DNA from: Bipolaris cookei
Lineage: Eukaryota > Ascomycota > Dothideomycetes > Pleosporales > Pleosporaceae
Assembly: GCA_002286855.1 (NCBI GenBank)
Contig: NRSV01000043.1
Location: 248,001 to 312,000 of the forward strand
Length of the DNA stretch: 64,000 bases
Direction of reading: 5' to 3'
Shown here: in pieces, positions 1-9,990 of the stretch
How positions within the stretch are numbered: position 1 is the first letter of the stretch
How the letters are laid out: each line of letters begins with the position of its first letter
Notes under the pieces: model-generated
Database searches by the model: none
What the model was told of the DNA's origin: nothing
The model's input: only the letters and a program-made list of their open reading frames with translations
Made by a program: the position numbers and the translations under genes

Positions 1-2
1 AT

Positions 3-410
3 CATCCAGACTCACGGCCTTTCCCTGGCGAACGTGGATACATGACTTTCGGCTGGGGACGACGAGTGTGCTCAGGACAAGCGCTTGCTGAACAGGGAAC
101 ATGGTTGACAGTTGCGCGACTGATCTGGGGCTTCAAGATTGAACCAGCGCTAGACGAAAGTGGAAAGCCTGTTCCTGTCGACCTATTTGACTACACGTAG
201 GTCGATCGTAATTTCCACTAACAAACCTAAAGCTGACCACATCGCAGCAACGGTCTAAACATGCGTCCAAATATCTTCAAAGTAAGCATCAAGCCACGAA
301 GCGATAGGATTAGGAAAACCATTGAGAATGAAGGAGAACAAGCGCTGGCAGATCTTGGGCCCTATGAGGGAGTGACTAAGTATTGTATGAGTACGTTCTA
401 TCGGAAATGA
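3..410 (+). CDS. Cytochrome P450, C-terminal part (cut by window start)
   Basis: A haem-thiolate monooxygenase; only the last ~118 residues are inside the window. Seen: exon 3..196 in the frame starting at base 3, with the haem-binding loop FGWGRRVCSG (F-x-x-G-x-R-x-C-x-G), whose Cys is the axial haem ligand, preceded by a PFPGER stretch as in fungal P450s. A 51-bp intron (197..247, GTAGGT...GCAG) restores the frame into exon 248..410, which carries the usual post-haem sequence (DYTNGLNMRPNIFKVSIKPRS) and stops at TGA 408-410. Without the splice the frame stops at TAG 198-200. The tail after KPRS, about 40 residues, is long for the family. It lies 2.2 kb upstream of the DMATS gene on the same strand, which fits a small secondary-metabolism cluster (inference). 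Substrate unknown; the P450 call itself is secure. Confidence 0.9.
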
Positions 411-2620
411 GAATCGCGGGGATGTAACGCTACCTTCAGCGTGTGTCAAACACTATGCAAAGACAGAATAGGAATGTGAACAGCAAGTGCAATCACCGTA
501 AACTTCACTTTTCAGGTTCTCGCACGATCCCTTCGGGATGGAATTGGCTTCCGCAGTGATCAGAGAACATTTTCCTTCTTCTAGAAACTACCTAAAACTC
601 CGAGAATTAAACACAGAGAAAACCAATTCCTATGGTCCAACTAAAAGCTCTACGATTATACCATGGCTGGTAGCGCTTTTTAAGTGATAAAGTTTGGCTG
701 TAACCACTGTCAAAGACCCCTCTCACGCTTTGTCCAACAGAACGATCGTGTTGCTTTAATACCTCTGACTCCAGCAGCATGTATTTTAGAGTAACTCACA
801 AGTCTCTGGAAGGTACTGTGTCACGACGATGCATCAAGAATGACATGTTTTCAGCGCTTCCCTCCACCCTAAAACTGCAGCGCAATCCGAATCTGCATGT
901 GGGGCACAGGATGTTTCAGCGATGAATTCGTAGTTGATAAGGCATCTGTACTATTCTAGATTGTCTCGAAGAAGAGATTGTTTTTTCTTTGGCAGATAGC
1001 CGCGAGAGATAATGCAAGTGCACGTCAGTTTCGACATCACTCCATCAGGCCGACGTGTCCAAGTCTAGCGCTCTTACCAATTCTGATTCGCTTTGCTGAG
1101 ACATGAAAAATAAATAGTACGCTAGAAGCTGCGAAGAAGCTAAACTAGTCTGATTACGACTCAGAACAGGGCTCAACCGACGTGTACTGTGCCCATGCGT
1201 ATACGCATTCTTTGACGTCTGACAGTAAATACTTAGCGTCCGTTGCCAAGATGTCATTTCTACTTCTCTGCATATTCTTAGGTTCATTGCTGGCGACATA
1301 GTCGCTACTTTTGGGAGGCTTCTTAATAAAAAAGACCCTAGTGCTCACAAAGTGAATTGTACTTTTATGATGTTTCCACAACTTGATGATGCAATACTGA
1401 CAGTGAAAGGAGAAACAGTGATAGCCCGTGTGAGGACTGTGTATTTGCAGTGGGCACACAGATTCGAAAAAATACCGAACCGAAGATGGCCGTTGTGCAC
1501 ATGACTCTTTTGAATGCCAACGGTGTAGACAAACCAAACGGGCCGGTTCTCTCACCGACGTTTGGAGTATGCTAGAGCACCTGCTACAATGAGTCCTCAG
1601 GCATCACATTAAAAGCTATCTCCTGAGGTTTGAAGTGTGGCTTTCCATGGCGAAGTACACTCGTCATTTTATGTGGGATGGTCTTAGCCTGTTTGAGAAA
1701 AAGGAAATTGATAAAAAGAAAAAACGCAAAGCTCCGAGGAAGTGTCTCAGAAATTGATGTGATAGAAAGATGCGCTATCTCTGAATTTTCCCAAAGTCTT
1801 TGCGAATGATAGGCTTACTGACAACTGTGTGATCAGCAGTTCAGAAAAAAAACTTCAGTGGACCTTTTCTATTAGTAAGTGCAGCCATTTCCAACCCCAC
1901 ACGAAGTCTTTTCTGTCTGTATAACTAAACCTCTGTAGATCCTTCAGTTTTTATCGAGTCAGCCTACCTCCAAATTCATACATCTTTCGCGTTCTCTCTA
2001 ACACCGCATTTTGGTTCTATTTCCCCGCTAGTATTGTGCTTGCATAATTACAAGATCGACCGTCTTTTGAACCAAACGTCCCGCTAGGGCGGTGTAGTTT
2101 CGCTTTCGGTCTATAGAATTAGGCGGTGTGTTAGTGCTATGGTATGGTGTTCCGAACAAGCTATCGACTATCTCAGATAATACTACGATACTACACATCA
2201 CGAAGCCGCGAATCTGGAAAAAAGCAGCCAGACGTGAAGTTCATTTCGGCCGAGAAGACACCGGCAGCCCGCTTAGCTCTGAATATGTTACTAACAACGA
2301 ATGTGTTGAAAATACGGAACAGGTATTGTAAAAGTTATTTTCACAGCCATGAGCATTGTTTGTCTAATACACCCGTGTGAATAGTGCATAGATCTAGGCC
2401 GATCCGGATTAGATCTTACAATCTGCGACCAACAATTGCGCATGTAAGATTCCTAGACCCCTCCCTTGGGCTGACATGCTTTCTGCGGGGACAACGACAC
2501 GTGTACAAGGTGTGATGGTTAGTTGGACAAATGACGCACTCCTGTGAGACATATGCATATGCATATGTATTACCATTATTTTTTTTCTCCCTCGAATTTC
2601 GAGCAAATATCCAGCATACA
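411..2620. other. Intergenic region between P450 and DMATS genes
   Basis: About 2.2 kb with no coding signal that I trust. Short minus-strand open frames at 1045-1299 and 1154-1555 lack recognisable motifs and overlap in different frames. The last part should hold the DMATS promoter and leader; a T-tract (2578-2586) and an alternating CATATG run (2550-2568) lie just upstream of the start codon. Confidence 0.5.
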
Positions 2621-4016
2621 ATGCAGATTATTCGTCTCTTTCGGAGAATTCGCAGCCTTGCAGCAAGGAAACCCAAAGAACCGAAGAAGACAAAGCAAAA
2701 GAACCTGGGAGTATGGCTGTCTCTCAATGAATCACTGACTGTTTTTGACGAAGATACACGCTTCTGGTGGGAAACGACCGGGCCCATCCTTGCGCGCATG
2801 ATGGAATTAATTGGGTATGACCAAGATACACAGCATAAGCATTTGCTGTTTTACTACATGTATATTCTACCAGCTCTTGGTAGAAGACCCTCACCCGAAG
2901 GCTATCCTAATGGGTGGGAAAGCTTCATGACTGACGACTGCTCCCCTCTGGAATTGAGTTGGGAATGGGGCATGTCAGCCGGAGAGTCACGCGTTCGCTT
3001 CTCCATAGAGCCAATCGGAAAACATGCGGGCAACCCAACCGACCCTCTGAACGAGAAGATGGTATTCCAAATTATCGATAGGCTCCGTCCAGCTTTCCAC
3101 AAGAGTCTGGACCTGACCATTTTTGACGCGTTCTCCGAGGCTCTAACCACCACCCATGAGAAGCTCGACACAAAACGTATTTCGGTCAACGGGCGTTCAC
3201 AGCATTTTGTTGCTTTCGACCTCGATGTCGGAACTCCCTCTTTGAAGGCTTACTTTATCCCTAGCCTGAAGGCGGTCGAGACAGATACGCCGGTTCCCGA
3301 ACTGGTCGTCCAAGCAATCGACTCATGCAAGGCGCATCTTGGACCCATATTCATGGGCAACTTTCACAGGTTCAATTCCGACCTGACGAAGTTCTCCAAA
3401 ACCAGTCCAAGTCGTCCCCAAATTGAAATCATTGGCATTGACTGTGTCGTCCCCGTCAAGTCACGAGTCAAGATCTACGTCCGCCACAGAGAAACATCTT
3501 TCGACAGCGTATGTCAAATGCTTTCACTAGGCGCCAGCAAGCCCCTGGATCCTGCTTCATTAGCTAGTTTGCGAGAATTGTGGTCTCTGGTCCTTGGTCT
3601 GCCAGAATACTTCCCCTCGGACCAAGACCTGCCGAACATTCCGCACCGAACCTCGGGTATTCTCTACTATTTCGAAATCAAACCCAAGTCATACGATATA
3701 GTTCCAAAAGTGTATATTCCTGTACGGCATTATGCCAAGAACGATCTCTCTATTGCTCAGGGATTGGCCACGTACTTTGAGCGTCGCGGACAGTCGGTGA
3801 CAGCGGATAAATACGTGCAAGCACTTTCGGATATCTTGTAAGTATGCATGTTGAGCTTCCACATTCATAGCTAACTATGATTGCAGTTCACATAGATCTC
3901 TCGACTCTGGACTTGGCTTGCATACCTATATTACATGCTCGTTTAAGAAGACAGGGCTGTCTGTGACTTCATACTTCAACCCTGAGATTTATCATCCAAA
4001 TCGGTACATCTCATGA
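2621..4016 (+). CDS. DMATS-type aromatic (indole) prenyltransferase
   Basis: Predicted to transfer a prenyl group from dimethylallyl diphosphate (or a longer prenyl diphosphate) to an indole or other aromatic substrate, in the cytosol, as in fungal indole-alkaloid pathways. Exons 2621..3837 and 3887..4016 give 448 residues, a normal length for the ABBA-fold family; the 49-bp intron is GTAAGT...TTGCAG with a CTAAC branch site. Family marks: RFWWETTGP near residues 47-55, the PLELSWEWG motif whose Glu111 corresponds to the Glu that contacts the indole NH in characterised enzymes, alternating Lys/Arg/Tyr strands (VKIYVR, PKVYIPVRHYA) of the diphosphate shield, and the C-terminal HTYITCSFK...TSYFNPEIYHP. 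The frame also opens upstream at ATG 2531, but ATG 2621 is preferred because the extra 30 residues are hydrophobic and non-conserved. The basic 28-residue N-terminus is longer than usual. Neighbour P450 suggests a tailoring pair. Confidence 0.92.
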
Positions 4017-4882
4017 GGGTAGTGTAAGATAGTCTTTCTAGACTCCCTTTTCTCAGTTTGTACTTCCCCATGTCTAGCATGCCTGCATTCCACCCCTGAG
4101 TTGATTTTTCCTTGAGGCCCATGTATCTGAATAGTTGCATAGCGGATGGTGTTGCATGATCTTTTCATTTAAGTTATACAGTCTTTGTAGTATATGCATC
4201 AAATTTCTTCATGTTGAACTTGTGGTATACTGTGTTGTAGACGGTGTGCGAGGATGTAGTATATAGGCATTTGATTGCGCCACTCTTTGAAGTGCAAGTC
4301 AGCGGGATATAGCCTAATGAGTATGGACGGTTTATTAGAGTTCAGCATAATATGTTTCAAAGTTGAGTTATATTTTATATACGGATTGTTGAAACCGGTT
4401 GTGGCTGCTCCACGACTAACACTAAGTGCAAGCGCCCAGTGCCAGATAACTACCCACGCGGCATCACCTCCAAGAAAGATGCGTATGTGACTTTGATGTC
4501 AAAACACACCCTCTCAGTAACCTAGTATGAGAACCACACTGTCTTTTAGATCGTGATGACGTGCTTCCGAATACGAGGGAGATGACTACTGCCGATACGG
4601 TCGTTGCAGGTTACAGGGGAGAAGCAGGGATGACCGTTGTACGGACTAGCAAGCGTACTATGGTGTACTATACTAAAATTGTCACGCTTTAGGTCTGACA
4701 AAAGACCCTGCGATTTTTACATGTTCGATCTGCCCACGTGGAACCCCAGGTGCTAGATTCCTCAACAATCCGGGCTCCCCTGTGCCATGCATAGTAGCAG
4801 CCGAGGGAACCCACAATCTGCGAGTGCAGGAAAATCTAGTACAGTTCGCATGATTTATGCAATTACAAAAGAATATTAATTA
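4017..4882. other. Intergenic region downstream of DMATS
   Basis: 866 bp, AT-rich, between the DMATS stop and the left end of the transposon. The short open frame at 4275-4490 shows no family features. Nothing else seen. Confidence 0.5.
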
Positions 4883-4992
4883 ACTTACCTCACGAGTTCG
4901 AGAGACACTTTTGCCAAGCCCCTACCAAACTGCCCTATTCTGGCGCACAACAGCCTACTTTAGCCCTATATAGCACAACACAAGACAAAATA

Positions 4993-5610
4993 TTATTCTG
5001 TGTATACTTCTACTACTTTCTTACACGTTCGCGCGTTATTTCTGGTCTTGTTACATAGTCTACACCGCCGTTGAGATACTTCACCTACTTCAACGCGCAT
5101 CTGCGTCTTTAGCTTCTTCCCATCACTATGCGCCCCAAAATCCTTGAGAGCAGCTAGGCGCTCTCCATCTTCAACTATCAAGGTCCCCTCTGCCTGAACC
5201 CGCTTTTTTTGTGCGATTTACGGCGTGTAGCGGCCTCGTTAGCTGCTCGAAGCTCAGCTGTCTCCCGTTGCGCTAACGCCAGCTTATACGCTATAATTGC
5301 GGCCCCTTTTGAAGCCTTCTCAAAGGCCTCTACTATAGAAGTTAGTGAGCTATCTAGGTGCTTCTAGATCCTTGCCTCTATAAGCGTTGACTGTGACCTT
5401 AATTCAAGGGTATTGCTTAGGTTTTAGGACTACTAGGGATCGTTATTATGTACGGGTAGTGAAGAGGTGCGTAGCTTAACATTAAGGGCTATTATAACCC
5501 ATTCTAGATTAAATGGGACTAATCTAGCGCCTTGGAACCCTATTTGGATGTTATTAGCAGTAACTAAGGTGTTAAAGGCGCGCTTAAAGTGAGGCAAGAA
5601 CTCTCATTTT
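4993..5610 (-). pseudogene. Transposase C-terminal fragment (pogo/Fot1-like)
   Basis: Relic of the transposase of the surrounding element, read on the minus strand with frameshifts. Visible in order: FLPHFKRAFNTLVTANNIQ, VPFNLEWVI, NTLELRSQSTLIEARI, ALAQRETAELRAANEAATRR, VEDGERLAALKDFGAH and a CxxC...C tail ending KKVVEVYTE. These match the usual C-terminal order of fungal DDE_1/CENP-B-like transposases. The last open stretch runs 5181..4993. No catalytic aspartates are present. Confidence 0.72.
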
Positions 5611-5623
5611 GCGATATAGCTGA

Positions 5624-6120
5624 TGTAGTTGTAACGGGCTGAACGCCCTTCGCCTCTTATCCTCGTCTACGACCTCGTTTACCTTACCTACCCTGCCCGG
5701 TTGTTACTTAGGCAACTAGTATAGTATATAGATAGCTACGTAGGCTAGAGCTTAGCTCGTTGTCGAATACAATCTTGTTTCCCTGGCCTGTCCAATCGTG
5801 CTCCTAAGCTTAAGACTACTCCCCGGGGTTGCGCCTCTTACAGATGCCTATACTATATACTAAATGAATGAAGCGATCGTGTACGGTCATAGAGGTGGTC
5901 GTGGACGATCAGGTTAAAGGCTTGCTCCTGATTGGTAGCTGAGTGATCGTGTACGATCAATAAAGTGATGATTGACGATCGCACCCTGATTGGCTGGATG
6001 CAACTGATCGTGTACAATCAGTCACGTGACTGTGGCGTGGATAAAGGATTGCGGCGCAGCGCATCCCTTTGGATCTTCCAAACTGATTACTAGTAAGCAG
6101 TTTGCCTACGGATCGTAACA
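5624..6120 (-). repeat. Probable solo LTR (Copia-like) inserted in the transposon
   Basis: On the minus strand the block begins TGTTACGATCC and ends ACAACTACA, the TG...CA form of retrotransposon LTRs, and is flanked by the 4-bp direct repeat CTGA (5620-5623 and 6121-6124; a 5-bp version has one mismatch). Transposase fragments of the host element stop exactly at both borders. It carries several copies of a GATCGT(G)TACGATC near-palindrome at 5870-6020. No internal retrotransposon sequence is seen beside it. The LTR status is inferred from ends and context. Confidence 0.5.
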
Positions 6121-6124
6121 CTGA

Positions 6125-6300
6125 CCTAGCCTAGACTGCGCTCAACGCGTAAAAAATTGGCCATATCAGCTACAGCTGCGAGCCTAGAGGGAAATCCGCA
6201 CGCAACAAGCTGAAGTATATATGCTCAACAACGACGTCATCCTTAATCTTAGTTAGATTCTTTAATTTAGGCCAGCAATCTGCCTAAAAATTCTATCGTA
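6125..6300 (-). pseudogene. Transposase N-terminal fragment (pogo/Fot1-like)
   Basis: Minus-strand relic of the DNA-binding region: WPKLKNLTKIKDDVVVEHIY in one frame, then GFPSRLAAVADMANFLRVER in another, followed by a stop and the LTR border. These stretches correspond to the CENP-B/HTH part that precedes the DDE domain in Fot1/pogo transposases. A frameshift separates the two pieces. Confidence 0.6.
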
Positions 6301-6358
6301 TGCACCAGCGGCTTAGTGTAGATCAATCAATATTATAGATAGCTAACGTGACTGCATA

Positions 6359-6770
6359 GCGAGCGCGCCAGCTAAGCGAGCGCGCCACCCTAAATCTCAC
6401 CAAAAACCCCCAACTACAAAGGTCTATATCTCAACAACTATACATTAGAATTGTCTAGAAATCCAGTAGTTATAAAGGCTGCATCTATATAAATAAAAAG
6501 ACGTTAGAGTTACATAACAATAGCTATAATAGTAATAAACTTAATAAGAGATAGCAGAAATACAGGGATTATTCTAGCGTACTTTTCTATATTTGTATAA
6601 TTGTATGTTGGAATAGTCTTAAAACTTGAGGTAACAGCGAGATTGTTACAAGTATTAGACTTATAGATTTCTAGACAATTCTAATGTATAGTTGTTGAGA
6701 TATAGACCTTTGTAGTTGGGGGTTTTTGGTGAGATTTAGGGTGGCGCGCTCGCTTAGCTGGCGCGCTCGC
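6359..6770. mobile_element. 412-bp MITE with 105-bp perfect terminal inverted repeats
   Basis: Bases 6359-6463 are the exact reverse complement of 6666-6770. Each arm starts GCGAGCGCGCC and repeats that 11-mer after AGCTAA. The element is flanked by TA on both sides (6357-6358, 6771-6772), which fits a Tc1/mariner-type MITE. The 202-bp centre is AT-rich and non-coding. Arms with no mismatch imply a young insertion, younger than the decayed transposon it sits in. The whole arm pair would form a very stable cruciform or hairpin. Confidence 0.85.
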
Positions 6771-6931
6771 TATGCACACACGTTACAGCGCGTTGTAAAG
6801 AGAGTTTAGCATTTTATGAGACTCCATAAGTTGTGCTCAGGGTAGTATTGAAGTAGAGAAGTAGTTTTGGTAGGGGCTTGGCAAAAGTATCTCATGAACC
6901 TGTGTGGCTCACGAACCTGTTAGGTACGTTA

Positions 6932-7778
6932 TGACAATTTAGCATATTTCAAGAGAACTGGTTTTACTAGCGCCGTAAATTAACGCCAAACACTATCATA
7001 CGCAGGGCACTGCACCTTTACGCACTAAACAACAACTCCCCCAAAGCAAAATCAGCAAAGTAGATGGGTAGCAGGAAGAGAACCCGGTCCACCAAAAAAC
7101 CACTTCATCTTTAAAAAACTTAATGATCCAAAACAACTGCAACTCAAAAACCCAAATAATACGCCAACCACAAGCCCCCTGCACTTCCCTCTCCTTCCCC
7201 ACACCCAGCATTCAGCAACCCCCCCCCCTTTACCCACAGTCCCAAATAACCTCACAACCCTACAACCCAAATCGAACCAACCCGTCCACACTAGCTCTTT
7301 ATCCCATTTCCCATTCCCAATACTCCTCCCAAGAACTCGGCAACCTCGGCCCACGCCCACGAGCCCCGCACGTACTCGCCACGCGCGAGGCAGCTTAGAC
7401 CTTTACCACACTGTTACACTAACACGATGCAGTTTTACCAAGAAGCCTAACATGCTAAAATTGATGTCAATACCACTATTTGTGGTTGAGCGTGCGGAGA
7501 ACGGGGGGTGGGCGGTGCTTCGTACGAGGCTGGATGGGAGGGAGAACAGCGTTGTGATTACCGTTTCGAGAAAGGGGGGGAAGAGAAGGAGGGCTAGGGT
7601 GGATTGTTTATATAGAAAACTAGTATATTACCGGAACTAGATGTATGAAGATTCGACAGTTTGTAAAGAACGAGAAGAAAAGGTAATAAAGTGGTGTTGA
7701 TACAATATCCCGACCATGTACAGAAAGTCTAACATATCTCTAGGTCAACTTGATAGCTACTCCGAAGTCGAAATAACA
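6932..7778. other. Intergenic region with strongly strand-skewed tracts
   Basis: No gene seen. Bases ~7104-7345 of the plus strand are almost free of G (C/A/T only, including a run of nine or more C), while ~7490-7610 is rich in G runs. Open frames over these tracts (7123-7398 plus, 7052-7360 minus) are low-complexity by-products of the skew. Confidence 0.5.
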
Positions 7779-9274
7779 ATGCCCATAGAATCCCACTTCA
7801 CAATCCCCATCTCCCAAGTCTCACTCCCAACCTACATTCTCAACTCTCCCACCGCCCCATTGCCCAAAGCACCGATTCTCATCTCCGCTGCGAACCCAGA
7901 GTCGCATTTTCTCTTGCTAGACTACCACCGGCAATATGCAAAGCGCTTTGCATTGGGTCCGCTGCGCGCAGGACTGCAACCGGGTGACCGCGTGCTGCTC
8001 TTCTCATCGAACACGCTGTTCTTCCTCGCCGTGGTAATAGGTGCCATAATGGCCGAAGGCATCTTCAAAGGCGCGAATCCAAGCTACGTAGCTTGGGAGT
8101 TGGCATATCAATTGCGGGATAGTGGGGCGCGGTATCTAATCAGCGCAGAAGCCAATCTTGACACAGGTATCGCAGCCGCGAAAGAAGTCGGGTCGAGCGC
8201 GGATCAGATTTTTGTTTTCGATGGAGTCGTGACGTTTGAAGGTAGAAAGGTGGAACGGGATGAGGAGCTGGGACGCATTCGCCATTGGATGAAACTGCTA
8301 GATACACCGGAATATGGCGATTCGTATGCGTGGCCAGAGCTGAGCACCGCAGAGGAACTGGACCGCGTTGTTGTGTTGAATTACTCGTCATGCACAACGG
8401 GTGTGGCGAAAGGCGTGATGATTACGCATAGGAATTACGTTGCGAATTGTGTTCAGCAGTTATACTTTCCAGCGTAAGAGGAGAGATACCAAGAGTCGTT
8501 GTTGACCTGAGCTCAGTGGAGAGCGTAGCCTCTGGCGCTGCTCCTCTCGGTAGTGAGACTATTCAAGAGTTTGAGCGCCTTTGGCCGCCAGGCAAGATCA
8601 GATTCGGAAACGGGTGGGGTATGACGGAACACACTTGCGTTGGCTGTAACCACTATCCCTCGGTCCGGCATCCTAGTTCCTCCGTAGGGGAACTGTATCT
8701 AAACCTCGAGGCAAAGATTGTCTTGGATGACCGGGGCCAGGTTGAAGCTCCTCAAGGTGAAAAAGGTGAAATCTGGATGCGCAACCCCAATGTCATGAAG
8801 GGGTACTGGAAGAAGCCAGATGCGACAAAGGAGACCATCACACCGGACGGGTGGATGTTAATCAGCACATTCATATCGTGGACAGAATGAAGAAGTTGAT
8901 CAAGGTTAAGGGACTACAGGTTGCGCCCGCCGAGCTGGAGGCCTTGTTGTTGGACCATCCCCAGGTGCAAGATGCTGCTGTCATCGGGGTACAGGCGTCA
9001 TTTTTGCAGCCACATGTGGGCACACCTGCTAATCATGGTCAGTGAGGGTACCAAATTGCCACGCGCATACATTGTGCTTCGGTTCTTGGTCAATGCCACG
9101 CCGGAAACGGCGGCAAATATCAAAGCATGATTGGCGGAGCGTGTCTCAAAGTACAAGCGGCTGGAAGGCGGCGTGTACTTTATCGATGCGATACCTCAGA
9201 ACCCGTCTGGCAAGATTTTGAGGAAAGAATTGAGGAACAGCGCTGCGCAGGAAGACCCCAAGCCGAAGCTGTAA
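7779..9274 (+). pseudogene. Acyl/aryl-CoA ligase-like (4CL family) pseudogene
   Basis: Once an AMP-forming ligase of the 4-coumarate-CoA ligase-like group, which activates a carboxylic acid through an acyl-adenylate. First open stretch 7779..8477 holds the N-terminal lobe up to the AMP-binding loop, which reads YSSCTTGVAKG where the family has SSGTTG. It stops just after NYVANCVQQ; about 100 residues of the middle domain are missing, and homology resumes near 8497 (VDLSSVESVASGAAPLG), followed by NGWGMTE and GEIWMRNPNVMKGYW. The hinge after DGW (8850) has lost the TGD motif and shifted frame; HIHIVDRMKKLIKVKG follows. A TGA at 9128 interrupts the C-terminal lobe, which ends NPSGKILRKEL with TAA 9272-9274. 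Several independent lesions show a dead gene rather than missed introns. ATG 7716 is an in-frame alternative start. Confidence 0.9.
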
Positions 9275-9580
9275 ACAGTCGACTACACGTATGTATCTGT
9301 CTCTGTCTATACGGGCCATCATAATTCTGGAAAGAATATCAATTACAGTCTTGTTTTAGCATAAACTTGGGTTGCAGTGCTGATCAAGCCTGTCTCGTAG
9401 GACTCAAAGAAGGCGCCAAGTCGCTGCCATGTCCTCAAGCCATGGCGTCATGTCTGGTAGCCTTTGAGGTCTTTAGTGCTGAAATTTCGTGTCCTCTGCT
9501 GCTTCGGTATGTACATGCAGCGGCGTCCGCTCATGACTGTCATTTCCATAATCTACCCTGAATGGGCACCTGCCAACGCT
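9275..9580. other. Spacer between pseudogene and NDUFB7
   Basis: 306 bp between the pseudogene stop and the stop of the minus-strand complex I gene. It should hold the 3' UTR of the latter; nothing else seen. Confidence 0.4.
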
Positions 9581-9990
9581 CTAATTGCTTCGCTCTCCGC
9601 CCTTGGCCGCCCTCAGCTCATCCATCTTCTTCACGCGCTCCTTGAACTCCTCGTACTGGCACTTTTCGTATGAGTGTCGCTCGTTCTGTCCAGTGTAGTC
9701 AGTCAGTCTGCGGCTCCCCCCACGTAGATGGGAAATGGGGTTTTGCGCACCTCGCACTTCCATGGGAGGTAGTACTCCTCGTATCGACACCGATTCAGCG
9801 GAATCAGAAGATGTGCGCATGAATCTCTGTAGGGCAGGGGCAGCTTAGCAGCACTCATCTCCTCGCGGGTAGCCTCTGTGTAGTTGTCAGTGTCTGGCAT
9901 GCGGAGCCAATTACGTGTGGATGCGTGGGTGCACTCACTTCGGGGCTCGCCGAGGCCGATAGCATGCTTGATGGAGTCTGTGACAGTCAT
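9581..9990 (-). CDS. NDUFB7: NADH:ubiquinone oxidoreductase B18 subunit (NDUFB7)
   Basis: Accessory subunit of mitochondrial complex I on the intermembrane-space side of the membrane arm. Three exons (9939..9990, 9751..9875, 9686 excluded and 9581..9685) join to 93 residues, the normal size. Introns 9876..9938 (GTGAGT...CACAG) and 9686..9750 (GTGCGC...ACAG) were placed from splice signals and keep frame. The protein starts MTVTDSIKHAIGLGEPR and has the paired Cys motif of the CHCH fold: C...LNRC in CAHLLIPLNRC, then KCE and HSYEKCQYEEF, which form two disulfides in homologues imported through the Mia40 route. The C-terminus is basic and helical (ERVKKMDELRAAKGG). It is divergent from the Mbp1-like gene with only 275 bp between start codons. 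Confidence 0.93.

Larger units (their letters stand above)
4883..6929 (-). mobile_element. Degenerate pogo/Fot1-like (Tc1/mariner) DNA transposon with nested insertions
   Basis: Ends are related inverted repeats (left ACTTACCTCACGAGTTCG..., right inverse ACGTACCTAACAGGTTCG..., both running into TTGCCAAGCCCCTACC) flanked by TA on each side (4881-4882, 6930-6931), the target duplication of Tc1/mariner elements. Minus-strand transposase fragments remain: the DNA-binding part near 6285-6125 (GFPSRLAAVADMANFLRVER) and the C-terminal part 5610-4993, with FLPHFKRAF, NTLELRSQSTLIEARI, AALKDFGAHSDGKK and a terminal Cys motif RRCRLCNKTRNNARTC. The DDE catalytic core is absent and several frameshifts and stops are present, so it is dead. 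It is interrupted by an LTR-like block (5624-6120) and a MITE (6359-6770). A shorter relative lies at 29260-29910. The family call rests on the HTH/C-terminal motifs and the TA flank. Confidence 0.8.

Noticed and set aside
1154..1555. 133-codon Cys/His-containing minus frame, possible zinc finger
   Set aside because: Cys and His spacing fits no known finger class, and no adjoining exon could be found.
7123..7398. 91-codon Pro/Gln/Ser-rich open frame
   Set aside because: Direct result of the G-free tract; the opposite strand is open too, and there is no conserved motif.
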